Positions 23,840 through 36,660 are shown, numbered from the stretch's first letter. The stretch: DNA of 64,000 bases from Symbiodinium microadriaticum (GCA_001939145.1 LSRX01000137.1:537182-601181); one strand, 5' to 3'. Notes: generated from the letters alone by a model not told the origin. Numbers and translations are program-made.

Positions 23840-26528
23840 ATGCCGGAATCTTTGCCGATTCTGCTGGTGTTGACGCCCGGCGGCACTCTAGTGACTGTCT
23901 GGAGAGAAGATTTCAGAGTTAACAGGATTTTCGCTGTTAAACTGAGGTTTGCATGTCTAATTGCGGCGCTGTTGGGAGCCCTTGTGGCCGGTCTCCACAC
24001 CATGATCAAATACGTTGGCTGTCCTCTTGGGACGAACGGCTGCAACAGCTTTTCAGGCCAAAGCTGCAGAGCTGGGCGGCAGCAATCGTGATCATGACTT
24101 CAGCCCTGCAAGGCTACGAGTATGAAAAGAAGGGCTTCCTGTTGGTCAAAGCCCTGGAGGGATATGTTCCCGAAGCCGTTGTCAACGTCGTCATGGCGAT
24201 GGTGTGCATGTTGGTCCGATGCTCAAGTCTGGAGTCCAGAGTTGGTGAAGGACCTGTCTAGACTGCTACGACTTGGATTGCCAAGGCAATCGGCATAGTC
24301 GCGGATGTCTTCCCTGAGCGCTATGGGAAGCAGGCGGAAAGCATATTAGAGTTGGGTGTAGCGCCTTTGCTGTCGCGATTGGAGCTGGGGCACCATCGTG
24401 ATGCGTTTTGAGCACTCCGCAGTTTCACAGTGGCCTCGGGAACTAACATCGACTTCGCAGGTCCTTGGGGGCGGCACAGTGCAATCACTTCTGGCGGTTG
24501 CTGCTGGCATTCCCATAGCCTTCAGAAGCTGCATTGCATTTGGCAACAATCGCAGCCGCCACGGCATTTCCTGCCTAGATGCGTTGTCAGCTGAGGATGT
24601 GCAGCTCTTCGGGTTGTGATCATGGCTTTATACTTCACCGGTGGAGGCCGAAGGTTTCCATCCTGTCGCAGGGCGATGTCACAGGAGCTCTCTTGGCAGT
24701 TACCAGCTTGGCGTGAGGCACAATGGGCGGAGATGGGCCTACAATCCAGGTTTGCACTGCGGTGGCGGGTATGATCGGATGGATATGTGGGATTCGAGCG
24801 CCGCGGACGCAGTCCCTTCTAGCATCACGTCCGCAGACTGGACTCAAGAATCGCGCAGCCCACAGTATGATGACATGGCTCGGCTAGGCATCGTTGGGCT
24901 TTTGCTGCGGCTTCGCGTCGAGCTTCAATGCACCTCTGTCGGGAATTCTTTTTGCCATGGAGGCCCTCCGGTAACTTATTGCTCATGCTTGGATCCGTGC
25001 TATTCTGCTGTTCGTTTGCAGGAGCTCTCGCACGTGTCGTCACGCTTGACGACACGTGTGATTTGTATCATTCTGGTTGGCTCCATCGTCTCCACAGCAG
25101 TGTCTCTGCAGAATCTCGGAAGATGCCTCATGCCCAGCTACATAGCCGCCTCCTTGCAAGGTCATGCGCGGACTTCTTGAGAACAAGGTGCTGTTCAAGG
25201 CGGTCTACCCAGACAATCTGGAAGACATGGTGGCAGGCCGGGTTGGATGCAGGTGGAGGGCTTGGCCAGCCACATGTGGCGGAATGCGATTTGTCAGGCG
25301 GATCGATTGAAACAATCTTTGGCAAGAGCATGTGGATGCTAGTGTCCATAGGCATTGGTGCCTCGGATATTCGGGTGCTAACCTTCATCTGCATTTGGAC
25401 CTTCCAGCCTGGTGGCAGCACATCCAAGGCTTGCTTTGCGCATTTGTCGGATATATCTTTCACAAGGCTGGGTTAGTGCACGAAAGCAAGCAGTTTGATG
25501 AGCATTGCCGCCATTATGACGTCAGGGTTTCGGCTTCACCCACTGGCTCCTTACGAAGAAGGTTTATGAATGCTGCCCAAGATATTTGGCACAGTGGCAG
25601 CATTCAGAGCGATTTCCGGGCAGAAGAGTATAGGGTCATGTTCTTGCCTTTTGCTCGAGGTCTTTATGATCCTGGGTGGGATGACTGCGGGTATTGGAGC
25701 CTTGGTCTTCCACGTCACAGGCCTGCGCTTTGCTTTAGTGCGCACAATCTGAAACCCCCGTGTCTAGTCATGGTCGCTGCAGAGGCCTTCGTGGTGTTTG
25801 GGGAATCGGCATCAAGGATCTGGGCGAAGTCCTGGTGCAGAACCCCAACATAAAGGCCTGAGCTAGAGGCTGAGTCAAGCTTGGGAGTTTGGTCCTGCCT
25901 GGTCTGGTCCCAGGCCGTCGATTTGTTGATCTTCGCCCTTGGCAAGCTTGGGGCTTTCATGCTGGGAGTCTCGGCGCGCTTCCCGGGCGACACCCTGGAG
26001 CCCGTCTTGATCTCTGGTGGATTTATCGGAGGATTCGTGGGGAAGGTTTTGCCTGACTCCGTGCTGGGAGAGGAGGCCAATGCTGCCTGCGAGATCTTCG
26101 GCATGGTGGGACTCTTTGCAAGTTGCTTCAGATTTCCCGTGACCCCAGTGGTCATCGTGTCGGGCACCAAGTTGAGAAAACACGCAGAGAAGACTGCAAG
26201 ACTGCAAGACATGGCAGGGACATGCGACATGCCCTCGTGAGTGCAGTGCAGCAGGCTCGAGCTAACCGGGACCCGCACGTACAACATCATCTTGCCCGTG
26301 GCCTTGTCTTCTTTCACGGCCCTGGCGGTCTCCAACCATCTCTTTCCTCCTATCCTGGAGCAGATCCTGCACCAGGCACCTGCCAGGGACATCCAGGGAC
26401 CAGGGAACACTGCAGATGCAGGTTGTTGCCCCGTGTGTCTTCTTTAGGATGGCATCGACCTGGAAGCAGTTGCCGAATTGGCTGAGTTTGCCGACGATGA
26501 AGAGCTCAGACTCTTAAGAAGCACGTAA
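23840..26528 (+). CDS. CLC-family chloride channel/transporter (multi-exon, partly resolved)
   Basis: CLC proteins move chloride, or exchange it for protons, across plasma or organelle membranes. Recognisable exons run in family order. A possible first membrane helix is at about 23945-24025 (LIAALLGALVAGLHTMIKYV). MGGDGPTIQVCTAVAGMIG at 24723 stands for the G-K/R-E-G-P selectivity helix. GFASSFNAPLSGILFAMEAL at 24906 is the conserved A-F-x-A-P-L-G-G segment. It joins ELSHVSSRL at 25022 through a GC-AG intron (24963-25021). The exon about 25914-26158 gives LGAFMLGVSARFPGD to FRFPVTPVVIV, and 26255-26375 continues with LELTGTRTYNIILPVALSS. The final exon is 26448-26528, ending in TAA. No CBS domains follow. 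The usual Glu of GKEGP is Asp here, and stops occur in frame at 24714 and 24885. These are either unrecognised introns or decay. Confidence 0.7.
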
Positions 26529-27530
26529 ACATGTGCATTGCTTCAGCAACACAGCTTCAGTCCTCAAGATCAAGGTATGCGAGATCTCGAGGAGGCAGAA
26601 GCCCGAAGTGTGGGAAGCCACAGCCACAGCGAGAAGCAGGTAGAGGGCGAAGCCTCCCAGGATGGATCGCACTTCGAGACAAAGAGGAGCTTCGGGTAAC
26701 TGTAGAGATACGATGTTGCGTGCCATTGGGAGCACTAAGGAGAAGTAAAGGACGCCACGCGAGTGCTGCATAAATGGCTTGAGCTGAAAGACATTCCTAA
26801 GTTAAAACATGAATTGCAAAGGGACGGATTCGGTGAACGAAAGTAGCGAAAGTTATTGAGCCTAGCAAGAGCAGGCGCAGTACAAGCGTCAACTGTAGTG
26901 GACGCAGCAAGGACCATACGAGCACCCGATGCAACAAGCAAAGCACAGTAACGGAGGAACGGGCAAGAGTAGAGTCCGAAGGAAAAAGTGAGCGTCAAAG
27001 GTCATCAACACTAAGTCACTGAGTCACTAAGTGTAGTGCCGGAGAGTAAGGGAAGTACATTGCATTAGGTGTAATGAGAGCTCGCAGGGTCTATTCAATG
27101 ACGAAAGAGCAGAGTAGATAGATGTAGACTGAGTGGTGCAACCAAGCCACAGGACGAATTCGATGGAATCGTGGGGACAACGGGCTGGTCGTCATTCGAC
27201 CTTCCAGGTTGTCATCGGAAGATTGGAGGACCCTCCTGCTCCATCCTGCCACGAAGAATGAGTGGAAATTGATGGGGCAAATCCCTAAGCCCCCTTGCAG
27301 GAAAGCATGTTTGATGTCTCCTCCCACGACCGCACGGATCGACGACGTGCCTCCGTCATGGAGCAGGTAACTTCACGTCCGGGCCTCACCTTGGAAGTTG
27401 CAGCTGCTGTCGCGGATGCAGCCACTGCTGCGTCGACGGCTGTTGATGTCCCTGTTGCTTTACGGATTTACGGCTGTTCCAGATGCCGTTGCAGTTGTCG
27501 TCGCTGCAGTCGCCTTCGTAGTCGTAGTCG
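26529..27530. other. Unassigned intergenic sequence
   Basis: I see no supported gene. The sequence is unique-looking and lies between the CLC gene and a trinucleotide repeat. Confidence 0.5.
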
Positions 27531-27534
27531 TATT

Positions 27535-27605
27535 TCAGTAGCAGTACTAGTACTAGTTCTAGTATTTTTACCAGTACCAGTACCCGTACCAGTACCAGTA
27601 CCAAC

Positions 27606-27643
<38 letters not shown>

Positions 27644-27740
27644 CAGTAGCAGCAGCAGTAGCAGTAGCAGTAGCAGTAGCAGGAGCAGGAGCAGGAGCAG
27701 GAGCAGTAGCAGTAGCAGTAGCAGTCGCAGTAGCAGTAGC

Positions 27741-27817
<77 letters not shown>

Positions 27818-27890
27818 CAGTAGTAGTAGTAGTAGTAGTAGTAGTAGAGGAGTAGGTACTAGTACTAGTACTAGTACTAGTAGTAGGAGT
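27535..27890. repeat. (AGT)n / (AGC)n trinucleotide microsatellite
   Basis: About 350 bp of AGT with interspersed AGC and AGGAGC units. Poly-Val and poly-Thr ORFs arise in the frames and are artefacts. Confidence 0.95.
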
Positions 27891-30800
27891 GGCCGTGGTG
27901 GTGCTGGTGGTGGTGGTGGTGGCAGGGGTAGGGGTAGGGGTAGGAGTGAGGAGTACGAACAGGAGTAGGAGTAGGTGTGGTGTAGGAGTAGGAGTTTCTG
28001 CTACCAGTATCATGATTACATTGCAGGTTTTGATGCTGCTGGTGAAACGAAGACCGTTGTCGTCGCTGCATGTTTCTGTTTCGTTTTGGCTCTTCCTGTT
28101 GTACTTGCTGTGTCGGGCTTTCGACGCTGTCGCAGCTGCTAGAGCAGCAGCAGTAGTCGCTTTCGCAGGCGCTGCTGCTGCTAATGCGGCTGCTTTCTGT
28201 TTATTTCGAAAGTGAAGCACTTAAACTTGCTTAAGTCTGTCTTGTGGCTTAGGATCGTGTAGTTTCAGATTGAATAATTGCCAGGGGTCGTCACGTTTTC
28301 GGGTTTATTTCTCGGTGGTGCTTGGGATGGAGTTGAGGGTTGACATGCTGGTCTGCTTCGGTTTGGGGGTATTATTCTGCCCGTAAAGGTGTTTTACGGC
28401 GATTGATCTACGTTGCGATTCCTCGCAGTTTAGTTTCCGCCCTTTGCATGTGCAAGTTACAGAGTTGGAGTGAGTTGGTTCGTTATAGCTTTGAGCGAGC
28501 CTGTTGAGGTATTGGGCTTGATGGTTCTGGAGTAAGGTTCGTGATAACTTGTGTCCGAGCTTCGGGAAACAGCTCGTGACGCCCATGGTCACAGTAGAAA
28601 GAGTGCAAGAATAACTCGAGTGCCCTTGCCTTCATCCTGCGGCTCAGGCATTTCCAACCACGGCTTCGTTAAACACCTCTCTACTGGAGGGGGCAGAGGC
28701 TGGGCATAACTCTCGAGTTTCACAGCTTAAAGTCCTCCTGCCAGGAATCCGCAGATTCTCCATGACTTCCAGTGGTGTACGTTCCGAAGACCTGCATGCT
28801 TTGGAAAGGACTCTCTGGCCAAGACATGCAGAAGCTCCTCACCATGCTTGTGCTGTTCTGACTTTCATGCAGTGCTTTTGCACAGAGCTAATCTGGAGGA
28901 GATACTCGCACTCCTCCAGTGCCAGCAGCAGGTCGCGCCGTGAGTCCCACGAAGGGAAGGAGCCTTTGAAACGGTGCTCAGGAGAAGGGCCAGCCAGGCC
29001 AGCAGCCACGGCGGTCACGGCCACGGCCATGGCCATGGCCATGGCCACGGCCACGGCCATTCCGGGAGGAGGCCTCGCCCCCGCGGCCTCGCATGGATAG
29101 TCACAGGAAGCCACACAGAATGCAGGAATTCGCGAGGAGGTCGGAGGGCCTCAGGTCGAAGACTCTCTGCCCGGAGCCCTTCAAGTCGCTCGGCAAATCG
29201 TGTCAGCAGCGGAGCCGTACAAAATGCATCGGAAAGGCAAAACCCAGCTGCTCCGAGACTGAGGTGAAGGAGCACAGATGCACTCGCCGAGACATGCTGG
29301 TGGGCCTCAGATGGTTTCTGCGAAAGCGAAGCCAGGCAGAGCAAGTCGAAAATGAAGTCTGTCAGGTCCTCCTCCTTCGATGGCTGCATTGCAAGCGAAG
29401 GTGACCCGTCTGGTTTTAACTAGTGGAGTTAGGAGATCCATGGCTGGTGCTGCTGAGGCAGAAAATCGGCCTTCTGTCGATGGCGGCGAGGTCACACACA
29501 TGTTCTCTGTGTAAGGCGCCGCGCCCGGGATGCTATCAAGTTCGAGTAGCTGCAAATGGCACATCTGAGTCGAAAAACGCCAACGGGTCAGTACAAGTTT
29601 GGCAGAGCTCTTCTTCACGGATCCACCTTGAGGGCTTGGGAGGGGTATGGGGGGGGGGTGCAGCGGATCGTTTTTGTCTTTTTTGGGGCCCGACCTTGGT
29701 TGGGGCGTCGGCCTGGGCGGGCTCTTGTACAAGATCTCAAAGGGAAATTGCGGATCAAGCTCGTGCGGTATTCTTAAGGGAGTGCCCTACATCAAGAACC
29801 GAGCTACAGCTACTTCCGAATGAAATGGAAATCCATAGCTGTGCGGCGAGCCGACGTATGTGTTTGTCCGGTCTTAAGTCTTTGCTTCGCGTCACTTTCA
29901 CTGCTTAGGACGACGTAACCCTGGGTGTCTCCACTGGCGTCCCGACTCCGACTGACGTGTGTCTTCGCTGCCGGAGCAGCCCGCTAGATTTTTTAAAGCA
30001 GTGCTCCTTTGCAGTCCTTGCACCCGTTCCTCCCTGTTGAAGCAGGCCAGGTCTGTTGAAACGGACCACCTCGTCCGACTGCTAAGCATTCCCGGACTGG
30101 GTGAATGTGTGCGAAGACTTTCAAACATTGTACAGAGCCGAGCAGCAGAAGGCTTCGTCAGTCTAGCTCTCTTGAGCAGGCTTTGGCCAAAGGCCAGTCT
30201 GACTTAATACCTCTGCCCAGCAGAAAAGTAGTGATTCAGCACAAGAGCCGGCAGCCCCAGAAGCGGAGAGGGGAGGCTCTCGCACGAGACGAGTGGTGTG
30301 ACACGAAGGCTGGACCCGGGCTGCTGGCAACTTGCAGCCACGAGAGCATCGTTAGGCACGTGCATGACACTTGCTGCCTGTGTATCCGGTGCAGTTTGAA
30401 TGATTTGGGCCCGAAGCCTATTCCAGGTTATGGAATCTGGCCGATGATGAAAACTACATTCTCACGCTCCAGGCACGTGCATGGGTCGGTCCTTCGTTCT
30501 GCGTTGCTAGCCAGGTGCACATGATATAGCTTGTCGACCTAAAGCCACCTTCCAATCCCAATTCCGCTCCAGCACTGAGCAACGTACATCTGCAGGGCAT
30601 TGATGAGCGTAACAGCCTCAGCGGGGACAAGGTGACCAGCGTTGACTACAACCCTCGAAAACAGGCCTGCCTCCTGCCGCCAGGAACAGTCTTGCTAGTC
30701 GCAGTACGTTTCAATACAGCAGTCAGTTCTGTCCTCGCCAGCTGTGTCGTTCTTCCTGAAGGTTTCGAGCAAGCTGAAGCTTTGTGAAGCTTCGAGACCA

Positions 30801-31370
30801 TGCCTTCTGTTTCAAAAAACAGACAAGAAACATGAATCGTCAGGCAGGAGTCAACACAGCAGTGCCTGCGAAACACTCGAATATCCGACATGGTGAGGGT
30901 CATAGTCTGAAGTTAGCGACTTAAGGTTGAAAGCTGGCAGTGTTTGATGCTGCAGCGGAGTGCGGTGTATCTTGTAACTGGTCGGCGAGAGCAGAAGGCG
31001 TGCATCGGTTGCGAGGGCGAAGGAGAGAGAGAACGAAGGAGAACGTCAGACTCCATGTCTTAGATGTGGACTTCCAACGGAATGAATTGCCCCAGAACTA
31101 ACAAAGAGCGACCCGCGCTCTGTGTCTTACTGAAGAGCACACGCTCGGGCTTCCAAATCGGTGGGAGACATGTGCTAATGCGTAAAATTGCAGGTGCTGG
31201 CTTGTGGCACGAGGGGAGGGCGCATGGTCGGCATCTCGGAAGGTCCGACCAATAAGCTGCCAGGCTCCGTTACCTTCCTGCTCGCTGGTTTAGCAATACG
31301 TGTGAGTCATGTTATCCCTGACGCTTGGGCTCGCGACAGGAACTTGAAAGGTTTTTGGTCTGGCGGGCCT
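27891..31370. other. Unassigned region upstream of gamma-adaptin
   Basis: No gene is recognised. A short GGCCAT/GGCCAC hexamer repeat lies at about 29018-29062. The only long open stretch on the sense strand is the 5' extension (from 31188) of the gamma-adaptin frame, whose residues do not resemble adaptins. This part probably contains the 5' UTR and the trans-splice acceptor of AP1G. Confidence 0.45.
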
Positions 31371-31379
31371 CGTGACGCC

Positions 31380-34300
31380 ATGTCCATCAAGCTCCGTGAG
31401 CTAATCCGGAGCATCCGTGCATGCAAGACTGCGGCAGAGGAACGGGCGGTCATAGCCAGAGAATGCGCCTTGATCCGCACCGCCTTCAAAGAGGACGACA
31501 ACCAGTTCAGACATCGGAATGTCGCAAAGTTGCTTTTCATTCACATGATGGGGTACCCAACCCACTTTGGTCAGATGGAGTGTTTGAAGCTTATTGCTTC
31601 GAGCAAGTTTCCCGAGAAGCGTGTAGGCTATCTTGGCCTGACTCAGCTTCTGGACGAGAACACGGAGGTTCTCATGCTAGTGACAAACTCAATCAAAAAC
31701 GACATGAGCAGCGACAATCAGTACGTCACCGGCCTAGCCCTCTGTGCTTTGGGCAACATCGGAAGCAATGAGATGTGCAGAGCCTTGGCTCGGGAGGTGG
31801 AGCAGATGATGACGTCCTCCAATCCATACCTGCGGAAAAAGGCAGCGTTGTGTGCGATGAGAATCATCCGAAAGGTGGAAGAGATAGAAGACAAATTCAA
31901 CGGTAAGATTGGGAACCTCCTTGAGGATCGCAACCATGGAGTTCTTCTTGCAGGCTGCTCTTTGCTGACTGCGCTCCTGGAGGTGAACCCTTCTTATGTC
32001 AGGGACTTCCGGCGCTACATCCCATCTCTAGTGCGAGCTCTTCGTAACTTGGTCACCTCAGGCTACTCCAACGCAGCAGAGTATGATATTGCAGGCATCA
32101 CGGACCCTTTCTTGCAGGCCAAGATCCTGCGACTCTTGCGCATCCTGGGGGAGAACAGCGTGGATGCAAGCGATGAGATGAACGATATCCTGGCTCAGGC
32201 TAAGGGTTTCCATTCAAAATTAGGATTCGGGTTTAGTTCAGGTTTATAGTCAGAGTCTGTTGTGCTTTTGCAGACACAGTTTGTCCTAGAGCCTAGCAGT
32301 GGACTTGCCGCGCGACTGCCCAGTGTCAATCGCGGTGGCAGCCAGCCGTCATATCAACAAGAGTCGTCCTGATGAATAGCAACATTTGTTATAGTCAGAC
32401 TGGCGATATCGTTAGTAGCTGAACGGGCAACGCGTCTTTGTGGTCCTACCGTGAATGATTCATTTGGCTGGCATTGTTTCGCGTCCCAGTTCCATAGCTG
32501 CTCGTGTCCGAGTTCCACAGCTGCATACTCCTGATGCTTTCTTCGCTTCTGATGTTCTTGTTGGATCCTGTCCCAGCGATGAGTCATCGCCCATGCTTCC
32601 ATGGCACGGTAAAGTAGCTACAAGTTGCGGTCTTGCAGGACTCGAACCAACAACAGAAGCATGTGCTTGATTCGTCATGGTCTATCGTTTTTGTGCAGTA
32701 CACGACATGGGACAGGTCGCCACCAACACGGAAGGCACCAAGAACACGGGAAATGCAATGCTGTATGAGTGCGTCCTGACTATCATGTCCATCAAGGCAG
32801 AGAGCGGACTACGAGTGCTAGGGATCAACATCCTTGGACGCTTCTTGTTGAGTCGGGACAACAACATCCGCTACGTAGCCTTGGCAACCCTACAGCGCGT
32901 CGTGAATGTGGACCAGCAGGTCATGCAGCGACATCGCAACACCATCATTGATTGCCTGAAGGATGCGGACATCTCCATCAGAAAGCGGGCATTGGATGTC
33001 ACCTACTCTTTAGTAGACGAGTCCAACATCAAGAGCATGACTAAGGAATTGCTCAATTACTTGCTCGTGGCAGAGCCAGACTTCAAGGAGGAGCTGTGCA
33101 GTCGGGTTTGCCTGGCTGTGGAAAAGTTCTCCCCCAACCGAAGATGGCAGATCGACACGCTCATCAAAGTGATGTGCCTTGGAGGCAACTTCGTCAAAGA
33201 GCAGCAGCGAGAGAAGTTCTGCCGGGTGGTAGCAGCGACCCCTGAGCTGCACTCCTACACTGTCATCAAGCTCTACTTCAACATGAAAGAAAGCTTGACC
33301 CAGGAAGCACTTGTGCATGTAGGAGTCTGGTGTCTAGGGGAGTTTGGAGACCATCTGGTGTCTGGACGTGCTGTGGGCCCGGACAATCAGCCAATCCGCG
33401 TCACTCCTGGCGATGTGTTGGACCTCCTTCATGATGTGGTGCGGAAACCTCCCACGGCTGAGAAGGCACCTGCAACGCATTGTCTAGTGGCTGCAGCACT
33501 GATCAAGCTCGTGACTAGATGCCCCAGTGAGTTTGACCGAATCAAGAAGTTGTTGAGGAGGTTCGACACCAGCCTTCATGTGGACCTACAGCAGCGCTCT
33601 TGTGAATTTCTGGAGCTGCTCGGCTCCGAGTGGGACTCTCACCGGGCAGGTATCCTGGACCGAATGCCTGTGCCAGAGAGAGAAATTGGCGGAGCTGAAA
33701 GCAGAGATGTAGGCGACTCCTCGATAGACGAAGTGCCTTCTGGCGGTGGTGCTAGAGCCCCTCCAGCTGGGGGCAAGGACTTGCTTGACTTGAACGACCT
33801 CCTTGATGCTCCGGCATCGCAGCCTTCAGGACCGGCGCCCGTCGCCCCTGCAAGCGTGGGAGGAGGCGGAGGAGGAGGAGGAGATCTTCTAGACTTGCTG
33901 GATGGAGGAGGAGGAGCGGCCCCCGCTCCAGGCCCCGCAGGCCCCGCAGGCCCCGCAGGCCCCGCAGGCGGAGGAGATCTTGGCTTACTTGATATCTTCG
34001 GAGGTGAGTCGGAGCCTGCTCCGCCAGTAGCGGCCCAAGAGGCTCCACCTATGGTGGCCTTCGAGAAGAATGGCTTGAAAGTGACCTTCTTCCCGCGCAA
34101 AGAGGCGAATGGCGCTTCAACGATTCTGGCCAAGTTCTCCAACTCCTTGAACGTGCCGATGACCAACTTTAACTTTGAGGCTGCTGTGCCGAAGTATTGT
34201 ACCTTGAACCTACAGCCGGCAACAGGGCAGGTTCTGCCACCCCAGACGGACTTGGTCACACAAACCATGAACTGTGTGAATTCATCAAACGGAGAGAAGG

Positions 34301-34392
34301 GCCTGATCATGAAGCTTAGGATTGGATATGTGTGCAATGGCACTCCCGTGCAGGAGATGGGTCAAGTCGGAGGTTTTCCTCCGGGCTACTGA
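31380..34392 (+). CDS. AP1G1: AP-1 complex subunit gamma (gamma-adaptin), two exons
   Basis: This is a large subunit of the AP-1 clathrin adaptor, which sorts cargo at the trans-Golgi network and endosomes. Exon 1 is 31380-32198 and exon 2 is 32716-34392, giving about 831 residues, close to the usual length of about 820. The ATG at 31380 is chosen because KLRELIRSIRACKTAAEER matches the family N-terminus; the frame is open further upstream. The HEAT-repeat trunk contains RHRNVAKLLFIHMMGYPTHF, IDKRxVGYLGL-like and DPFLQAKILRLLRILG signatures. The hinge (about 33700-34010) is Gly/Pro/Ala-rich. It carries DLLDLNDLLD and DLLDLLDGG, which are LLDLL-type clathrin boxes. The C-terminal ear starts near GLKVTFFPRK. 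The intron has a GC donor (CAG|GCTAAG) and an AG|G acceptor. Confidence 0.97.
32199..32715 (+). other. AP1G intron, GC-AG type, 517 bp
   Basis: The donor is CAG|GC at 32198/32199 and the acceptor is GACAG|GTC at 32715/32716. The join restores the conserved NDILAQ-VATNTE sequence of gamma-adaptins without a shift. GC donors are common in dinoflagellate genes. The presence of AG|G at both ends makes the exact cut ambiguous by a base or two. Confidence 0.9.
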
Positions 34393-34499
34393 AAAATCTC
34401 AGTACTGTTCACATCGCTGCGGAATGAGTTGAACGAGGTGATGGAAAAAAGTGTTCTGCCATGTTTCTGCTTCGCGTACAGGCAGCCTCAGACTTGCTG

Positions 34500-36660
34500 C
34501 GGGTTCAACACAAAATCGGCTCAGGTGCAGTGGCGCTGCTGCACACTTTCTGGCACCCCGAAGACCGAGTCCAACTGGCAGGTGTCGCGCCTGAACTCTC
34601 CCTCATGTATACAACTCCCTCCATGTAGAAGCATATGACTTCCACGGCAGAGGAACTCTGCGTGAATTGCCCTTGACCTGCCGAGGTGCTCCCTGTCATC
34701 AGCGTCAGCGACTGCACCATCGACAAGCTGACTTGGGGTCCGGGGGAAAGCCTCGTCCATGTCAGGAGAAGCGGAGTTTTGCAGGGTCACGGGATGAAGT
34801 CGGAGGTTGAAGCTCCCCAAGCTCCCCTCCGCTGGTAAGATGCGACATGCAGTTTTCAGGACAGATCGTCAGAGCGTCATTCTCTCCGAGGCAGAGTCAA
34901 CTTCATGCCGCCCAAGCGGCACTTTTTTGATTTTGGTGTTGTCTAACCCATGGCAGGCCCAGCTGAACACCGCCTTCCAAGCACCTATCATGGCAGTTCA
35001 AACAGCACCGGCGGAGGCAGGGAAGCTACAACGTGGCTGCACGGGCAAGTCGTAGACTCCTTGGACGCCGTTCTGCAGATCATGATCTATCACACGGAGA
35101 AGCAGATGCAGATCGGCCTAAGCTCACCCTTCCGCGTCAAGGCGGGTTGGTCTCGCTCGCGGCTGATACAACCGGGTTGCTTCTGCAGCGCCAGCCGATT
35201 CTTCTGAGGGTGTCAGCGTGGGCGGAAGCACGGTTCTCCTGTGGAATAGCAAGCAGGCGAGATGTTTGGCAGATGTGAACAAGAGAGTGATGGAGACAGC
35301 TCGGCCTCTGCAGATCATGCTGTACGACATCGATGTCACAATGCAAGCCTCAGTGTCCCTGACATCTTGAAGCATGTGCTCTGCTTGTTGAAGGAGAGAA
35401 TAAAACAAGACGACCAAGTGGGTATAGCGTTTTTTCGGTCGAGGTGCTTTGGACGGCATGATGTCAATGTGATGCTGTTGATGTGAGCTTGCGTCGGAGG
35501 CTGTCGTGAGGTTGCATGGCAGAAAGTTTCGTGACATCTTGGGTTGCGGTGAGGTTGCATGCTTTGCTTCTTTTCTCTTGGTGATCGAGTTTAAGATAGG
35601 TGCAGTTTTTGTAAAGGCACGGATCAAAGCTAGCCGTAGACCGAGCAACGGCCAGGTCTTGAGTCAGTTTACCCGATCTTACGACATCGTGGCTGCGGCC
35701 CTCTTCTGCCAAAGCCGTGGCCTCGAGACAGCCCGGGAGGTTGGGATCGTGGCTAAATGTAAAGCTTCAGGCCATGATCGTGTGGTGGCCATGGCCAGTG
35801 GCGCAAAAATCGAGTTCGCAAACAAGCAAGGCCGACCTGATAATGACAATCAGGTTTCACGATGCTTCCAAGGCTCAGTTTGGGGGTTTGCCCATTTCCG
35901 CAGGTCATGTGCAGAAAACGATTCAGTTCTCCGAGGAGGCTCGGTAAGAAATTGTGTGTGTGACTGCGACACCTGAAGCTGCAGGTGGAAGGCTTTCCTA
36001 CTTGCCTGGATGTCTGCGGTGATTTTTTGGTGGCCTCCACCTCTTTAAACTTCATCAAAGCCAGCTTCCCAATCTTGTCGAGCCCATGACGTTCCGGGAA
36101 TCGCAGCTTGTCAGACGACGCGCCTAAGGTCTGGAAGGTGTCCCAGGATAAGCCGAAACCGATAGGTGCTCCGAGGCCAGCACAGTGTGTGAATTTGACG
36201 TAGCGAAAAGTGCATTTGAAGAAAGACTGGGGTGGCATCAGTGGTCAGTCTTGCAGTGCACCACAACCGGGGGGAATAGCCTCTGTGAGAGTTGAGTGCT
36301 CGCGCTGCAGGAAGTTCGAAGGACTTGAGGAACGGTCGCTCGGCGAAATCAGGCCAGGCCTGCAAGGAACATCGCCCGAGCGGGTCGCATCTGTGCTGTG
36401 CCAGGTCAGTGCGCATCAACAAGACCGGAACTCGAGTGTCGATGCTCGTGGACCAGAGGCAAGCAGCTTCTTGGCAGTCCGTGCGAACCGCTTCCAGAAT
36501 CAAGACTTCTTAGCAGGCTCGGTGCCAACGGCCAGCCAACAGAGGGCGGCGCCCTGCGGGTACCTGATGGACGCATGTTCGTGTACGACACGGACTCCGA
36601 CAACTTCCTCACGTCTCTCAGCTGGCCATTGCTTGGAATATTGTTGGAATCAGGTTGACG
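34500..36660 (+). CDS. IFT140: IFT140, N-terminal (WD-repeat) exons
   Basis: IFT140 is a core IFT-A subunit that drives retrograde intraflagellar transport in cilia and flagella. These are its beta-propeller exons, each very short. TFWHPEDRVQLAGVAPE is at about 34542, DCTIDKLTWGPGESLVHV at about 34700, and VVDSLDAVLQIMIYHTEKQ at about 35046. VGGSTVLLWNSKQARCL is at about 35215, HVQKTIQFSEEA at about 35905, and EGFPTCLDVCGDFLVASTS at about 35985. SVRINKTGTRVSMLVD is at about 36402 and DGRMFVYDTDSDNFLTSL at about 36565. Their order matches the family. The start is not resolved. It could lie within about 100 bp of the gamma-adaptin stop, on the same strand. Several expected WD exons were not found by eye. 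Confidence 0.65.

Noticed and set aside
24240-24400. GEGPV and AFAVAIGAGAP near 24250-24390 as the CLC selectivity motifs
   Set aside because: They superficially resemble G-x-EGP and AAFGAP, but the segments at 24723 and 24906 fit better and lead correctly into the downstream CLC exons.
27295-28220. Poly-Val, poly-Thr and poly-Ala ORFs
   Set aside because: Trinucleotide repeat artefacts without any domain or flanking coding sequence.
31188-31379. Upstream extension of the gamma-adaptin frame as extra N-terminus
   Set aside because: Family members start close to KLRELI. The upstream residues are unlike adaptins and the ATG at 31380 fits the usual length.
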